Shown here: piece after piece, positions 16,711-24,873 of the stretch
Layout: each line of letters starts with the position of its first letter
How positions within the stretch are numbered: position 1 is the stretch's first letter
Source: Chitinophaga varians
GTDB taxonomy: Bacteria > Bacteroidota > Bacteroidia > Chitinophagales > Chitinophagaceae
NCBI RefSeq assembly: GCF_014529945.1
Contig: NZ_JACVFB010000001.1
Span: 1,178,001-1,242,000 of the forward strand
DNA length: 64,000 bases
Reading direction: 5' to 3'
Program-made: the position numbers and the translations under genes
The notes under the pieces: model-generated
The model's input: only the letters and a program-made list of their open reading frames with translations
Databases searched by the model: none
What the model was told of the DNA's origin: nothing

Positions 16711-18705
16711 TTATTTTATGGGGATGTATAATGTTACGATAGTGCCTTGTCCATCTGTTGCGGGTTGCTCCCGGACTTCCAGCCGGGTGTGTGGATTGTC
16801 TTTTAGCATCAGCAGCAGGCGTTCATCGGTGATTTTTGTTGACAGGGAGCGGTGTGAGTCATCGGTTTTGCGGCGTCTGGACTCCGTTAGCCCGATACCG
16901 TTATCCGTGATGGTACATACCAGGATCTGCTCGTTGCTGTGCTCGTGGAACCAGATGCTCAATAGCCCGTGTTGGGATGAAGCCAGTGGCTTTAAGCCAT
17001 GTTCGATGGCATTCTCCACAAAGGGTTGTATCAGCAATGGTGGCAGTTGTAGCTGCCGGTCTATGGACGCATCGCATTCAATATGATAGTCGAAGCTTTT
17101 ATTTAGCCGCAGCTGTTGTAGTTCGATATAGTTTTTCAGCGTTTCGATTTCTTCTTCCAGCGTGATCTTCTCCATACGGGAATGTTCCAGTACCCGTCTG
17201 CTCAGCCGGGCAAACTTAGACAGATAGGACACTGCCAGGGCTGTATCCTGCTGAAGGATCATGCCCTGGATATTTCCCAGCGCATTAAAAATAAAATGAG
17301 GGTCCATCTGGGATTGAAGCAGCCTTCTTTCCAGAGACAGTTTCTCAGCCAGACTTTCCAGTGTTTCCTTTTCCATCAGCTGCATCCGCAACTCATTGTT
17401 GGCCTGTTGTTGCTGAAGGATATCTTCCCGGTTCTGGTAGTAACGTTGACGGTAGTAGTACGACCGGTACATAAAAACAAGTCCGATCAATAATACCGCA
17501 GCAATGCCATAACCCAGGCGTTTGTTTTTCTTTTGGAGTTGATTTTCCTGTTCCAGCTGGGTGATACGGGTTGCTTTTTTGTCTGACTCAAAGCGCGCAT
17601 CAGCGTTTTGCAGCATCTGCTGGGTAGATTCGTCGTACTTCAGCTGGTTGTACTGTACAAAGGGGATGTCGTAGGCATAGTAGGCAGCATAATCTTTTTC
17701 GCGCGCAGCCAGGTCTTTGAGGCATCCGTAGAAGGCGGCCAGCAAATAATTGTCTTTGTAGGGGAGTGCCTGTTGATAGGCGATGCCTGTTTTGAACAGG
17801 TTCTCCGCGATCCGGTATGCTCCTTTTTCCAGAAAAAACTGTCCGCGTAGTCCGATAGCGCTCCGGTAAACATTTCTGAGGTCGTATTGCTGTGCAATGG
17901 CGGAGGCTTTCTCCAGGCAGGAGAGGAAGGCTTGTTCGTCTGCCGGCTTAGGGCCATTTAAATAGAGAACGGCCAGATTAATATAGGCGATACCGATATT
18001 GCTCTTGCTGACGATCTTTGTGGCTTCTTTCTCCGCCAGCTCAATGGTGTGCCTGTAAAACGCGACGGCTTCCTGCCATTGGCCACGATCACCGGAGGCG
18101 GTGCGGTCCGACAGATAGCTGCCTACGGCGAGGCGGGCGTGCAATATGTTTTCCGGTTCGCCCGACTTCTCCGCGTAAGCGAGTGCAGCATCCGCATACT
18201 TTTTTACTTTCTCTTCCGATCCGGGCGAGAAAAGGTAGGAGATGTCTGCGCCAATTCTGGCGCACAGGTCATAGGCTTCCAGTTGGGTGAAGAGCTTGTA
18301 GGCTTCCAGCATATAATCCAGCGCCCTGGATTTATCTTCTATATAAGATTTCAGTGACCCCATCGCCCAGGAGGCAAAAGCTTTTGCCCTGGCATCTGAC
18401 GTGGCGCCTGCCGTATGATAGGACTGCTCGGCATATTGGGTGAATTCTTTCAGGTGCAATAGCCGCCGGTGGGTCATGGCCAGGTATGCCTGGCAAATGG
18501 CTTGTTCCGCTTTGTTTTTCTTTTCTTCGGCGAGGCGGAGCGCATTCAGTTGTATTTGTATGCTGGCAGTGGAATCCGTAAACCGTTTGGCATAACCTTG
18601 CCGGGCGGCTTTTTCCACAGAGGAGATTTCCTGCGCGTTTACAACACCCCATATCAGCATACAAAACAGGATGCCACAGCGATATTTATTCAAGCATCTT
18701 TTCAC
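16711..18705 (-). CDS. LytS-type sensor histidine kinase with periplasmic TPR-like sensor
   Basis: About 664 aa from a GTG at 18705, which gives a clean signal peptide ending WGVVNAQ. The open frame extends to 18858, but that stretch looks non-coding. The long N-terminal region is made of helical TPR-like repeats (for example ARAKAFASWAMGSLKSYIED). One membrane span follows (YGIAAVLLIGLVFMY), then a Gln-rich coiled coil, the His_kinase domain with SQMDPHFIFNALGNIQGMIL (phospho-accepting His), and an ATPase domain with PFVENAIEHGLKPL and TDNGIG. It pairs with the LytTR regulator 4 bp downstream. Confidence 0.9.
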   Translation of the reverse strand: MKRCLNKYRCGILFCMLIWGVVNAQEISSVEKAARQGYAKRFTDSTASIQIQLNALRLAEEKKNKAEQAICQAYLAMTHRRLLHLKEFTQYAEQSYHTAGATSDARAKAFASWAMGSLKSYIEDKSRALDYMLEAYKLFTQLEAYDLCARIGADISYLFSPGSEEKVKKYADAALAYAEKSGEPENILHARLAVGSYLSDRTASGDRGQWQEAVAFYRHTIELAEKEATKIVSKSNIGIAYINLAVLYLNGPKPADEQAFLSCLEKASAIAQQYDLRNVYRSAIGLRGQFFLEKGAYRIAENLFKTGIAYQQALPYKDNYLLAAFYGCLKDLAAREKDYAAYYAYDIPFVQYNQLKYDESTQQMLQNADARFESDKKATRITQLEQENQLQKKNKRLGYGIAAVLLIGLVFMYRSYYYRQRYYQNREDILQQQQANNELRMQLMEKETLESLAEKLSLERRLLQSQMDPHFIFNALGNIQGMILQQDTALAVSYLSKFARLSRRVLEHSRMEKITLEEEIETLKNYIELQQLRLNKSFDYHIECDASIDRQLQLPPLLIQPFVENAIEHGLKPLASSQHGLLSIWFHEHSNEQILVCTITDNGIGLTESRRRKTDDSHRSLSTKITDERLLLMLKDNPHTRLEVREQPATDGQGTIVTLYIPIK

Positions 18706-18922
18706 TGATATATAAATTAAATGATGGCTAAGATATCGATTGTTATATGACTGACAAAATATAGAACGCGGATGTTGGAGATGCTGCAAAATCTTTGTTG
18801 GGAGCCTGTTTTCCGGATTTCGGGGAGAGTCGCCCAAATAACAATTGAAAGTAAACAAATACCAATTCAGGTCGCGGCCTCAGCAGGTAAAATTCTAATC
18901 TTGATAAAGAAAAATATATATC

Positions 18923-19405
18923 ATGAAAACGAAGTTTTGGATTTTTGCATGGGCTTTTCTTTATCTTTCCATCGGAACGGTCCATGCGCAGCAATCGGAA
19001 GAAAAACGCATTAAGATAACGTTGACAGTGAAAACGGACAACGGTCCCGTGGTCGCTGTAATCAGGTCTTTCACGGTTTCTTTCAACAGAACGTTGAATA
19101 CGCCGGCGCAGGATGCTGTAAATGGCAAGCCGGTGGCCGCTGATGCACCACGGGGGCATTATCTGTCGGCAGATTTCGAAAAGCAGGACATCCCGTTATT
19201 ACGGGCTTTCATGCAAAATAAGAAGGGCCTCGACGGAGAGATCACGGTCACAGACGCTTTTGGAAAGCTTCCCGGAAGGAAGGTGGCGTTTAAGGCCGCC
19301 ATCCTGGAGACCATGAACGATCAGGTGACCGGCGACTATGGCAGCGCTTTTATGACGTTTAGCTGTGAAACGCTGATGATTGACGGCGTGAAACTGGAAT
19401 ACTAA
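18923..19405 (+). CDS. Exported Hcp/TssD-like hypothetical protein
   Basis: 160 aa. A clear signal peptide (1-22, ending TVHAQ) precedes a beta-rich domain. The order of motifs recalls the Bacteroidota type VI secretion tube protein TssD/Hcp: an N-terminal strand pair IKITLTV...SFTVSFNR, a central acidic strand plus helix LRAFMQNKKGLDGEITVTD, then KVAFKAAILETMNDQVTG and a last strand pair. True Hcp has no signal peptide, so this could be an exported relative or an unrelated fold with the same rhythm. Seven bases separate it from the next gene; three genes run together to 20277. Confidence 0.6.
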   Translation: MKTKFWIFAWAFLYLSIGTVHAQQSEEKRIKITLTVKTDNGPVVAVIRSFTVSFNRTLNTPAQDAVNGKPVAADAPRGHYLSADFEKQDIPLLRAFMQNKKGLDGEITVTDAFGKLPGRKVAFKAAILETMNDQVTGDYGSAFMTFSCETLMIDGVKLEY

Positions 19406-19412
19406 TTAACAT

Positions 19413-19751
19413 ATGAACGAAGCTCCCCTCACATTTAAATTCCGGGAACCGGAAACGCTGGGCGTATTTACCACAAAAAGTTTTGTGAACGGCCAGTTGC
19501 CTGTGCTCCGCGTAGTACACGAACATGATGGCTACTGGCAGTTTCTGACGGAAGAATTCCTGCTGGCCACCACAGAAGAGGCATTGGCGGCCGCAGAAGA
19601 AGATGCGATACTGGTATGCCTGCGGGATGTCGTAGCGCAGGATGCTACCCTCAATGAGGTGGCCGACCTGATGTGTGGCGAGTTTGCAGACCGGCAATTT
19701 ATGGGGGATGATTGGGCACGGTCTGTCTTTGAAGAAGAAAACGAACAATAA
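19413..19751 (+). CDS. Hypothetical acidic protein, immunity-like
   Basis: 112 aa, soluble and very acidic, no signal peptide. The pattern VLRVVHEHDGYWQFLTEE, then ILVCLRDVVAQDATLNEVADL and MGDDWARSVFEE resembles small immunity-type proteins that follow toxin or effector genes in Bacteroidota, but I cannot name a family with confidence. It lies 7 bp after the exported Hcp-like gene and 13 bp before the DMP19-like gene, so all three are likely one transcript. Confidence 0.6.
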   Translation: MNEAPLTFKFREPETLGVFTTKSFVNGQLPVLRVVHEHDGYWQFLTEEFLLATTEEALAAAEEDAILVCLRDVVAQDATLNEVADLMCGEFADRQFMGDDWARSVFEEENEQ

Positions 19752-19764
19752 AAAGAACAATATC

Positions 19765-20277
19765 ATGGAATTTTTACCAACTGTCAGCAAGGAAGTAATC
19801 GAAGCCGCCGGCACAGAAGACTGGGATTTTATCTACACGATTATCGAACCCTATGAAAACGCTATTGAAGAAGCAGAAGATGAAGAAGAAATTCTGGACC
19901 AGCTGAGCGATGATCAGCACGCGCTGTTAATATATAACGCGCTGTACGGACAGGTCACCAACGGTGGTTTCCTGCAACTGATACATAACGGATATGGACA
20001 GTTTGTCTTTGATCCTGTTTTTGTGGAAGATCTCCAGAGATGGTCGATGAATGAGACGGCCGCCCTGGTCAAAAAGGCCATGGATATCTATCAGGCCAAT
20101 CAGGTGCTGCTGGACCAGGACAGAGACCTGGAGGCGTTCTCCGCGTTGTATAAAACATTTACTGCCTTTGAACCGCTGGATGCTGCATTCTATGATGTGA
20201 TGGACGAAGAAGTGAAGCGTTTTAGAAATTATATTGAAACGAACCTGGATTCGTTTGTAAAAATAGAGCAAGCCTGA
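19765..20277 (+). CDS. DMP19/DUF4375-family protein
   Basis: 170 aa from the ATG at 19765 (the frame is open further up, overlapping the previous gene). The motif ALLIYNALYGQVTNGGFLQLIHNGYG is the NGGF-type signature of the DMP19 family, named after a Neisseria DNA-mimic protein. The rest is strongly acidic and helical (EEAEDEEEILDQLSDDQ), in keeping with that comparison. What it binds here is unknown. It is the third gene of the run beginning at 18923. Confidence 0.8.
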   Translation: MEFLPTVSKEVIEAAGTEDWDFIYTIIEPYENAIEEAEDEEEILDQLSDDQHALLIYNALYGQVTNGGFLQLIHNGYGQFVFDPVFVEDLQRWSMNETAALVKKAMDIYQANQVLLDQDRDLEAFSALYKTFTAFEPLDAAFYDVMDEEVKRFRNYIETNLDSFVKIEQA

Positions 20278-20344
20278 TCCTGACAGCAATAACGTAATTT
20301 TTTTTCTCCGTAGTAGTACTGAGACCTTCCACAGCCACGCAGGG

Positions 20345-20352
20345 TAATTTTG
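20345..20352 (+). promoter_or_regulatory. -7 box TAATTTTG upstream of the ZU5-like lipoprotein gene
   Basis: TAATTTTG fits TAnnTTTG and lies 31 bp before the first ATG. No matching TTTG element is seen 19 bp upstream. Confidence 0.5.
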
Positions 20353-20382
20353 TGCCGTCAATCAAATAACCCCTGACGTTAA

Positions 20383-21660
20383 ATGCTGAACATGAAACAT
20401 TTTTGGAAGGTCACCCTGCTGGCCATACTCCTGGCTGCATGCCAGGGGAAAGAGAAAATTGATCCGCAACCTGTTCCTGATCCAGGTGTTGACAATAACA
20501 ATAACGGCGTGGTAGTGCCGGTAGGCGTCGTTGACGGTACGCCGGTCACGAAAGTGATCGGGCCCACCGGCGGTACCATCGCCACAGAAGACAAACGTAT
20601 CGCTATCGAGGTCCCCGCCGGAGCGGTGAGTGGAGACATCTCCTTCACGATACAACCCATCACCAATACCAACATCGCCGGACTGGGCAAAGCTTTCCGC
20701 ATCACGCCCCATCAAACGCTGACGAAACCGGCCACTATCACGATTCACTATGAAAACAGTGACCTGGAACGGACTTTCGTAGAGGCGTTAGGCATCGCTT
20801 ATCAGGACAATCAGGGTAAGTGGAAGGCCGTAGGCGGTGTGCAGCTGAACAAGGAGATGAAAACCGTGACCGTGAAAACGACGCATTTCAGCGACTGGAG
20901 CTTCTTTGAGGCTGTTTTCGTTGAACCGGGACTACAGTTTGTAGATCCGGGCAGTACCGTGAAGCTGTCGGCCAAAAGCTACTTCAATGCCGGTATGGAG
21001 GACCTGTTATCGCCGCTCACGCAGGAAGGTGTGGAGACCTACATCAACAGTCCCAAAAATGATCTCCCTTTAAAATACATCGAAAACTGGGAACTGGCGG
21101 GCGCCGGTAAATTAACGCCTGACGGTAGCCGTGCCGTGTACCTGGCCCCTGGTGATATCCCGGCAACCAATCCGGCTACTGTCAGCGTGCGGATTAAACT
21201 GAAAGATGGCGCCATTGGCCTGGTGCTTGCCCGCATCTTCGTAATGCCGGAGGGTATTGCCCTGAAAGTAGATGGCGGCCCCTGGGAGTTGCTGGGAGCC
21301 GCTACGGGCAGTAGCAGTAACGGTGTAGCCCGTATTGGTGGCCTGCCCTGGGAGGGTTCTACACCTGAGTGCAGCGTGTTCTGGATAGGCGCCCCGGTAG
21401 GGCGCCGCTCCTGGTCAGTAGAAACGCATTTTCAGATGCAGCGGACCGGTAACCACATTTTCATGAGTTTTTATCAGGTAGGTCAGACATCGCTGCCCAG
21501 CCCTGGTTATCTGGACGTGGCCAGTGTTGGCGCTGTCGGCGACTATATGACGGGTACGTTCCGCCTGGAGCGTGCCAGTTCACAGAAACCGGAAGGTGAC
21601 CATGTTATCTACCGGGAGCACAAAATAGATGGTGTGTTCCGGGTGAAGCGACTGATCTGA
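20383..21660 (+). CDS. Lipoprotein with ZU5-like domain
   Basis: 425 aa (422 if the ATG at 20392 is used). A lipoprotein signal LLAILLAAC puts the mature Cys at about 20, followed by a flexible Pro/Asp/Asn linker. Residues about 60-160 contain VIGPTGGTIATEDKRIAIEV and PAGAVSGDISFTIQPI, a pattern typical of ZU5-like beta-sandwich domains in bacterial surface proteins. The Trp/Phe-rich end of this domain reads HFSDWSFFEAV. The C-terminal half (from about 300) is another beta-rich domain I do not recognise. It is flanked by a -7 box and a terminator, so it is probably monocistronic. Confidence 0.75.
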   Translation: MLNMKHFWKVTLLAILLAACQGKEKIDPQPVPDPGVDNNNNGVVVPVGVVDGTPVTKVIGPTGGTIATEDKRIAIEVPAGAVSGDISFTIQPITNTNIAGLGKAFRITPHQTLTKPATITIHYENSDLERTFVEALGIAYQDNQGKWKAVGGVQLNKEMKTVTVKTTHFSDWSFFEAVFVEPGLQFVDPGSTVKLSAKSYFNAGMEDLLSPLTQEGVETYINSPKNDLPLKYIENWELAGAGKLTPDGSRAVYLAPGDIPATNPATVSVRIKLKDGAIGLVLARIFVMPEGIALKVDGGPWELLGAATGSSSNGVARIGGLPWEGSTPECSVFWIGAPVGRRSWSVETHFQMQRTGNHIFMSFYQVGQTSLPSPGYLDVASVGAVGDYMTGTFRLERASSQKPEGDHVIYREHKIDGVFRVKRLI

Positions 21661-21696
21661 CGATATGCACATCATGTATAGAGAGGTAAAACTGCT

Positions 21697-21727
21697 ATGG
21701 GCTGACCTTTAGGGCCAGCCCATTTTC
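21697..21727 (+). terminator. Hairpin terminator after the ZU5-like lipoprotein gene
   Basis: ATGGGCTG / CAGCCCAT forms an 8-bp stem with an 11-nt loop, followed by TTTTC. It separates the lipoprotein gene from the ECF sigma gene. Confidence 0.7.
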
Positions 21728-21751
21728 GTTGTAAAAAATATGGATGTGGTA

Positions 21752-21779
21752 AAACCTTTTGGAAAAACCTCCCGTATCT
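21752..21779 (+). promoter_or_regulatory. Putative ECF-type promoter upstream of the sigma gene
   Basis: AAAC (21752-21755), a 15-bp spacer and CCCGTATCT (21771-21779) match, with identical spacing, a site in front of the ferritin-like genes (23193-23220). The layout (AAC-type -35 and CGT-containing -10) is that of ECF promoters. It ends one base before the ATG at 21781. Confidence 0.6.
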
Positions 21780-21780
21780 A

Positions 21781-22347
21781 ATGCAGTCTGACAGGATAAT
21801 AATATTGAAGGAGCCACAAACATATACCGAACAAGAACTCATTGCTGCGTTAAAATTACGCAGGGAAGAGGCTTTTAGCTACTTGTACGATCACTACGCC
21901 GCTGCATTAAACGGAGTGATCCGCAATATTATCCCGGAAATACACACTGCAACAGATATTTTACAGGACGTATTTGTCAAAATATGGAAACAGATAGATA
22001 GTTATGATTCATCGAGGGCAGGACTGTATACCTGGATGTTTACCATTGCAAGGACGGTGGCCATCGATTATGTACGGAGCAGGGGGTGGCAGAATAGCCT
22101 GCGGAACAGCGCGTTGACAGAAGGGAACCATCAATTGGCAGATAATAATATACTGCCTTCAGACGAACCCGGCCTGCGAAAAATTGTTCATACATTGAAA
22201 GAAGAGCATAAAACGGTATTGGAGTTAGCATATTTCCAGGGCTATACGCAAGCAGAAATCGCAGGATTGATAAATATACCGGTAAATACCGTTAAGACGA
22301 GGATCAGAGCTGCTATTTTGCAACTGAAAAAAAAGATAAACAGGTAA
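21781..22347 (+). CDS. ECF RNA polymerase sigma factor (ferritin-like regulon)
   Basis: 188 aa with region 2 (EEAFSYLYDHYAAALNGVI, then DILQDVFVKIWKQI and YTWMFTIARTVAIDYVR) and region 4 (LELAYFQGYTQAEIAGLINI, then PVNTVKTRIRAAILQLKK). It resembles SigK/RskA-paired ECF factors more than the FecI type. The RskA-like anti-sigma gene starts one base after its stop. The candidate promoter ends directly before this ATG, so the true start may be the in-frame TTG at 21805, or the mRNA may begin elsewhere. Confidence 0.92.
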   Translation: MQSDRIIILKEPQTYTEQELIAALKLRREEAFSYLYDHYAAALNGVIRNIIPEIHTATDILQDVFVKIWKQIDSYDSSRAGLYTWMFTIARTVAIDYVRSRGWQNSLRNSALTEGNHQLADNNILPSDEPGLRKIVHTLKEEHKTVLELAYFQGYTQAEIAGLINIPVNTVKTRIRAAILQLKKKINR

Positions 22348-22348
22348 C

Positions 22349-23149
22349 GTGGATATCAAAGCATACATAGAAAGCGGTATCATTGAAAGCTATGTCTTTG
22401 GCTTGGCTACCCCTGAGGAGGAGGAGGAACTGTTGCAGTTGAGCAAGGTCTATCCGGAAGTCCGGGTGGCCGTCGGAAATTGTGAGAAATGGCTGCGTGA
22501 TGTATCGGGCCGGTATGCAATAACAGCCCCGGGCGAAGTGAAAATGCAATTGCTTAACCGGTTGCACGATGAGTTCAGTACGCCTGTGCATACCGTCCCG
22601 GTGATACACCGTTACCGGGAAGTCGTCTTTAAATACGCGGCCGTTTTAGCGTTGTGCCTGTTGGCCGTCAGCGGTCTTTTGAATATATACCTGTATAGCA
22701 GGTACAGGCAAGCCAATCGGGATTTTACCCGGCTTCAGTCCCAACATGATATGATGGCGGCAGATAACAGGGCTTATCAGGCACGATTTGCCATTATAGA
22801 ACATGAGCTGCAGGTTATCACGGCGCCGGGCACACGAAGAATTTCATTGTCCGGCGTAGCTGGCAGAGAACAACGTCTGGTGACGCTTTACTGGGATACC
22901 CACACCAAAGATGTATATCTGATCGCCAATGATCTGCCGGTGCCGCCTGAAGGCAAACAATATCAACTATGGGCATTGGTAGGCGGAAAGCCTGTGCCCG
23001 CCGGCTTGCTGGATGAAAAATGCAGTGGTCTCTGCGCAGCAGAGCCTGTACAACAGGCGGAGGCCTTTGCCATTACCCTGGAAAAAAAAGGTGGTAGCGT
23101 TACCCCAACCATGGACCAGATGTTTGTACTGGGAAAGGTGAATATCTAG
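22349..23149 (+). CDS. RskA-family membrane anti-sigma factor
   Basis: 266 aa with a GTG start one base after the sigma stop, a strong sign of translational coupling. The N-terminal part (YIESGIIESYVFGLATPEEE) is the short anti-sigma helix region ending in an acidic stretch. One membrane span lies at about 94-116. The periplasmic C-terminal domain has the RskA signature VTLYWDTHTKDVYLIANDLP then QYQLWALVGGKPVPAGLLD. Such proteins hold the sigma factor at the membrane until regulated proteolysis frees it. The signal here is unknown. Confidence 0.9.
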   Translation: MDIKAYIESGIIESYVFGLATPEEEEELLQLSKVYPEVRVAVGNCEKWLRDVSGRYAITAPGEVKMQLLNRLHDEFSTPVHTVPVIHRYREVVFKYAAVLALCLLAVSGLLNIYLYSRYRQANRDFTRLQSQHDMMAADNRAYQARFAIIEHELQVITAPGTRRISLSGVAGREQRLVTLYWDTHTKDVYLIANDLPVPPEGKQYQLWALVGGKPVPAGLLDEKCSGLCAAEPVQQAEAFAITLEKKGGSVTPTMDQMFVLGKVNI

Positions 23150-23192
23150 ATAGTATTTTTCTTATTATCTCGCGAAATATTTTATCCGGGGC

Positions 23193-23220
23193 AAACTTTT
23201 CAGAAATAATGCCCGTATCT
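23193..23220 (+). promoter_or_regulatory. Putative ECF-type promoter for the ferritin-like genes
   Basis: AAAC at 23193-23196 and CCCGTATCT at 23212-23220, 15 bp apart, repeat the elements seen before the sigma gene at 21752-21779. It lies 74 bp before the first ferritin-like start. Confidence 0.6.
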
Positions 23221-23294
23221 GGTATGTGTTTTTTAAATAGTTAGGATTACTAATTATTATTGTTTGTCTCATTAATTCATCTAATATTTCTTTT

Positions 23295-24005
23295 ATGGAA
23301 AACTCACATCCTGTTTTGCCTCCCACAGGCAATAACGAAGATCTGTTGCCTGGTAAGTTCGGCAGAAGGAAATTTATTTCCTATTGCGGACTGGTTGCCT
23401 CCGGGGTCACTATTGCAGCCTGTAAAAAAGATAAAGACAATGATAATATGCCACCCGCAGGCAGCATAGACCTCGGTTCCGGAGATATTGGCATCCTTAA
23501 TTATGCCTATGCACTGGAACAGTTGGAGGCTGCCTTTTATATACAGGTAATAGCCAGTCCGTATGCAGGTATCACTGCCAATGAACTGGCATTGCTGACT
23601 GATATCCGCGATCATGAAGTAGCACACCGGGAATTTTTTAAAACGGCCCTGGGAGTTAAGGCGATAACAAACCTTGAGGTTAACTTTTCAGCCGTCAATT
23701 TTGGTAGCCGGGACAGTGTATTGGGCACCGCCAAGGCTTTTGAAGATCTGGGTGTTTCTGCCTACAACGGAGCGGGACAATTGATTACAGATCCGGGCTA
23801 CCTATTGCTGGCAGGGAAAATAGTCTCCGTAGAAGCGCGCCATGCAGCTTATATCCGCGACCTGATCAGCAATGGTTCCTTTGCGGACAGTACAGCTATC
23901 AACGCCAGTGGCCTTGATCTTGTCAATAAGCCGGCGGATGTGCTGACGGCTGCGAAACCGTTCCTAAAGTCAGTGTTGTATGCCGGTAACCTGCCGACGG
24001 TGTGA
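23295..24005 (+). CDS. Tat-exported ferritin-like domain lipoprotein
   Basis: 236 aa. Residues about 23-43 form a twin-arginine signal (GRRKFISYCGLVASGVTIAA) ending at a lipobox Cys, so the product is probably a folded lipoprotein sent out by Tat. The rest is a four-helix ferritin-like domain (Ferritin_2 type) with the metal-ligand pattern ALEQLEAAFY, IRDHEVAHREFF, AFEDLGVSAYNGA and SVEARHAAYIRDL (paired E and ExxH). The role may be metal or redox stress handling; no substrate is proven for the family. It is the first gene after the conserved ECF-type promoter. Confidence 0.88.
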   Translation: MENSHPVLPPTGNNEDLLPGKFGRRKFISYCGLVASGVTIAACKKDKDNDNMPPAGSIDLGSGDIGILNYAYALEQLEAAFYIQVIASPYAGITANELALLTDIRDHEVAHREFFKTALGVKAITNLEVNFSAVNFGSRDSVLGTAKAFEDLGVSAYNGAGQLITDPGYLLLAGKIVSVEARHAAYIRDLISNGSFADSTAINASGLDLVNKPADVLTAAKPFLKSVLYAGNLPTV

Positions 24006-24036
24006 TGAGTATTTTTTACCTCGAAAAAATTAAATC

Positions 24037-24849
24037 ATGAACATCAAAAATATTATTACAGAGATAGAAAAGTTTGACCCGGAAGTATACGATCGTCTTG
24101 ACTCCCGGAGAACTGCCATGCAGCAATTTGCGTTTTGGGGCGGCCGGCTTGCTCTTGCAGCGGTACCTTTTGCGCTCGGCGGCATGTTTAAGAAAGCGTA
24201 TGGTCAGTCTGCGGGGAGTGGTATCACTGCTGTCCTTAATTATGCGCTCACGCTCGAATACCTGGAAGCAGAGTTTTACACAAAAGGGGCCGCATCGGGC
24301 GTTGTGCCAGCCGGAACGCCGGCAGTTGGGGCTATCAATACTATCCGGGACCACGAGAACGCCCATGTTGTCTTTCTGAAAAATACACTCAACGCCATGG
24401 GGACAACGCCGGTGTCAAAACCAACATTCGATTTTACTGCCGGAGGCGCCTTTCCGGATATTTTCACCAACTATGACACCTTCCTTGCGGTGGCGCAAGC
24501 ATTTGAAGATACAGGTGTGAGGGCTTATAAGGGTCGGGCGGGGGAGCTGATCAGCAATCATGCGGTACTTACAGCGGCACTCCAGATACATTCCGTTGAG
24601 GCGAGACATGCATCTCATATCCGTCAGATGCGAAAGGCGAGAGGAGCTAATGTAAAACCCTGGATCACAGGAAAAGATACCGGAGGAATCGGGGCTGCGG
24701 TGCAAGCGAACTACAACGGAGAAGAGCTGACCACCCAGGCGGGGGTGGACATTACCAAATTTGTCAGTGCAAATGCTGCCAGTGAAAGTTTTGATGAGCC
24801 GCTTACTGCTGACCAGGTACTGGCAATTGTAAAACCCTTTATTGTGTAA
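24037..24849 (+). CDS. Second ferritin-like domain protein, Tat-type leader
   Basis: 270 aa. The leader has an unusually long n-region before SRRTAMQQFAFWGGRLALAA, a twin-arginine-like signal without lipobox (cleavage probably after KKAYGQ). The ferritin-like helices repeat the pattern of the upstream gene: LEYLEAEFY, IRDHENAHVVFL, AFEDTGVRAYKG and SVEARHASHIRQM. The two proteins are likely ancient duplicates and could form a mixed complex. It follows the first gene by 31 bp and precedes the Trp-rich gene by 24 bp. Confidence 0.88.
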   Translation: MNIKNIITEIEKFDPEVYDRLDSRRTAMQQFAFWGGRLALAAVPFALGGMFKKAYGQSAGSGITAVLNYALTLEYLEAEFYTKGAASGVVPAGTPAVGAINTIRDHENAHVVFLKNTLNAMGTTPVSKPTFDFTAGGAFPDIFTNYDTFLAVAQAFEDTGVRAYKGRAGELISNHAVLTAALQIHSVEARHASHIRQMRKARGANVKPWITGKDTGGIGAAVQANYNGEELTTQAGVDITKFVSANAASESFDEPLTADQVLAIVKPFIV

Positions 24850-24873
24850 ACAATCATTTCTAACGCTAATTTA

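Noticed and set aside
18706..18858. Upstream extension of the LytS-type kinase reading frame
   Set aside because: The extension has no signal-peptide character, while the GTG at 18705 starts an ideal one; the extra 51 codons look like intergenic DNA.
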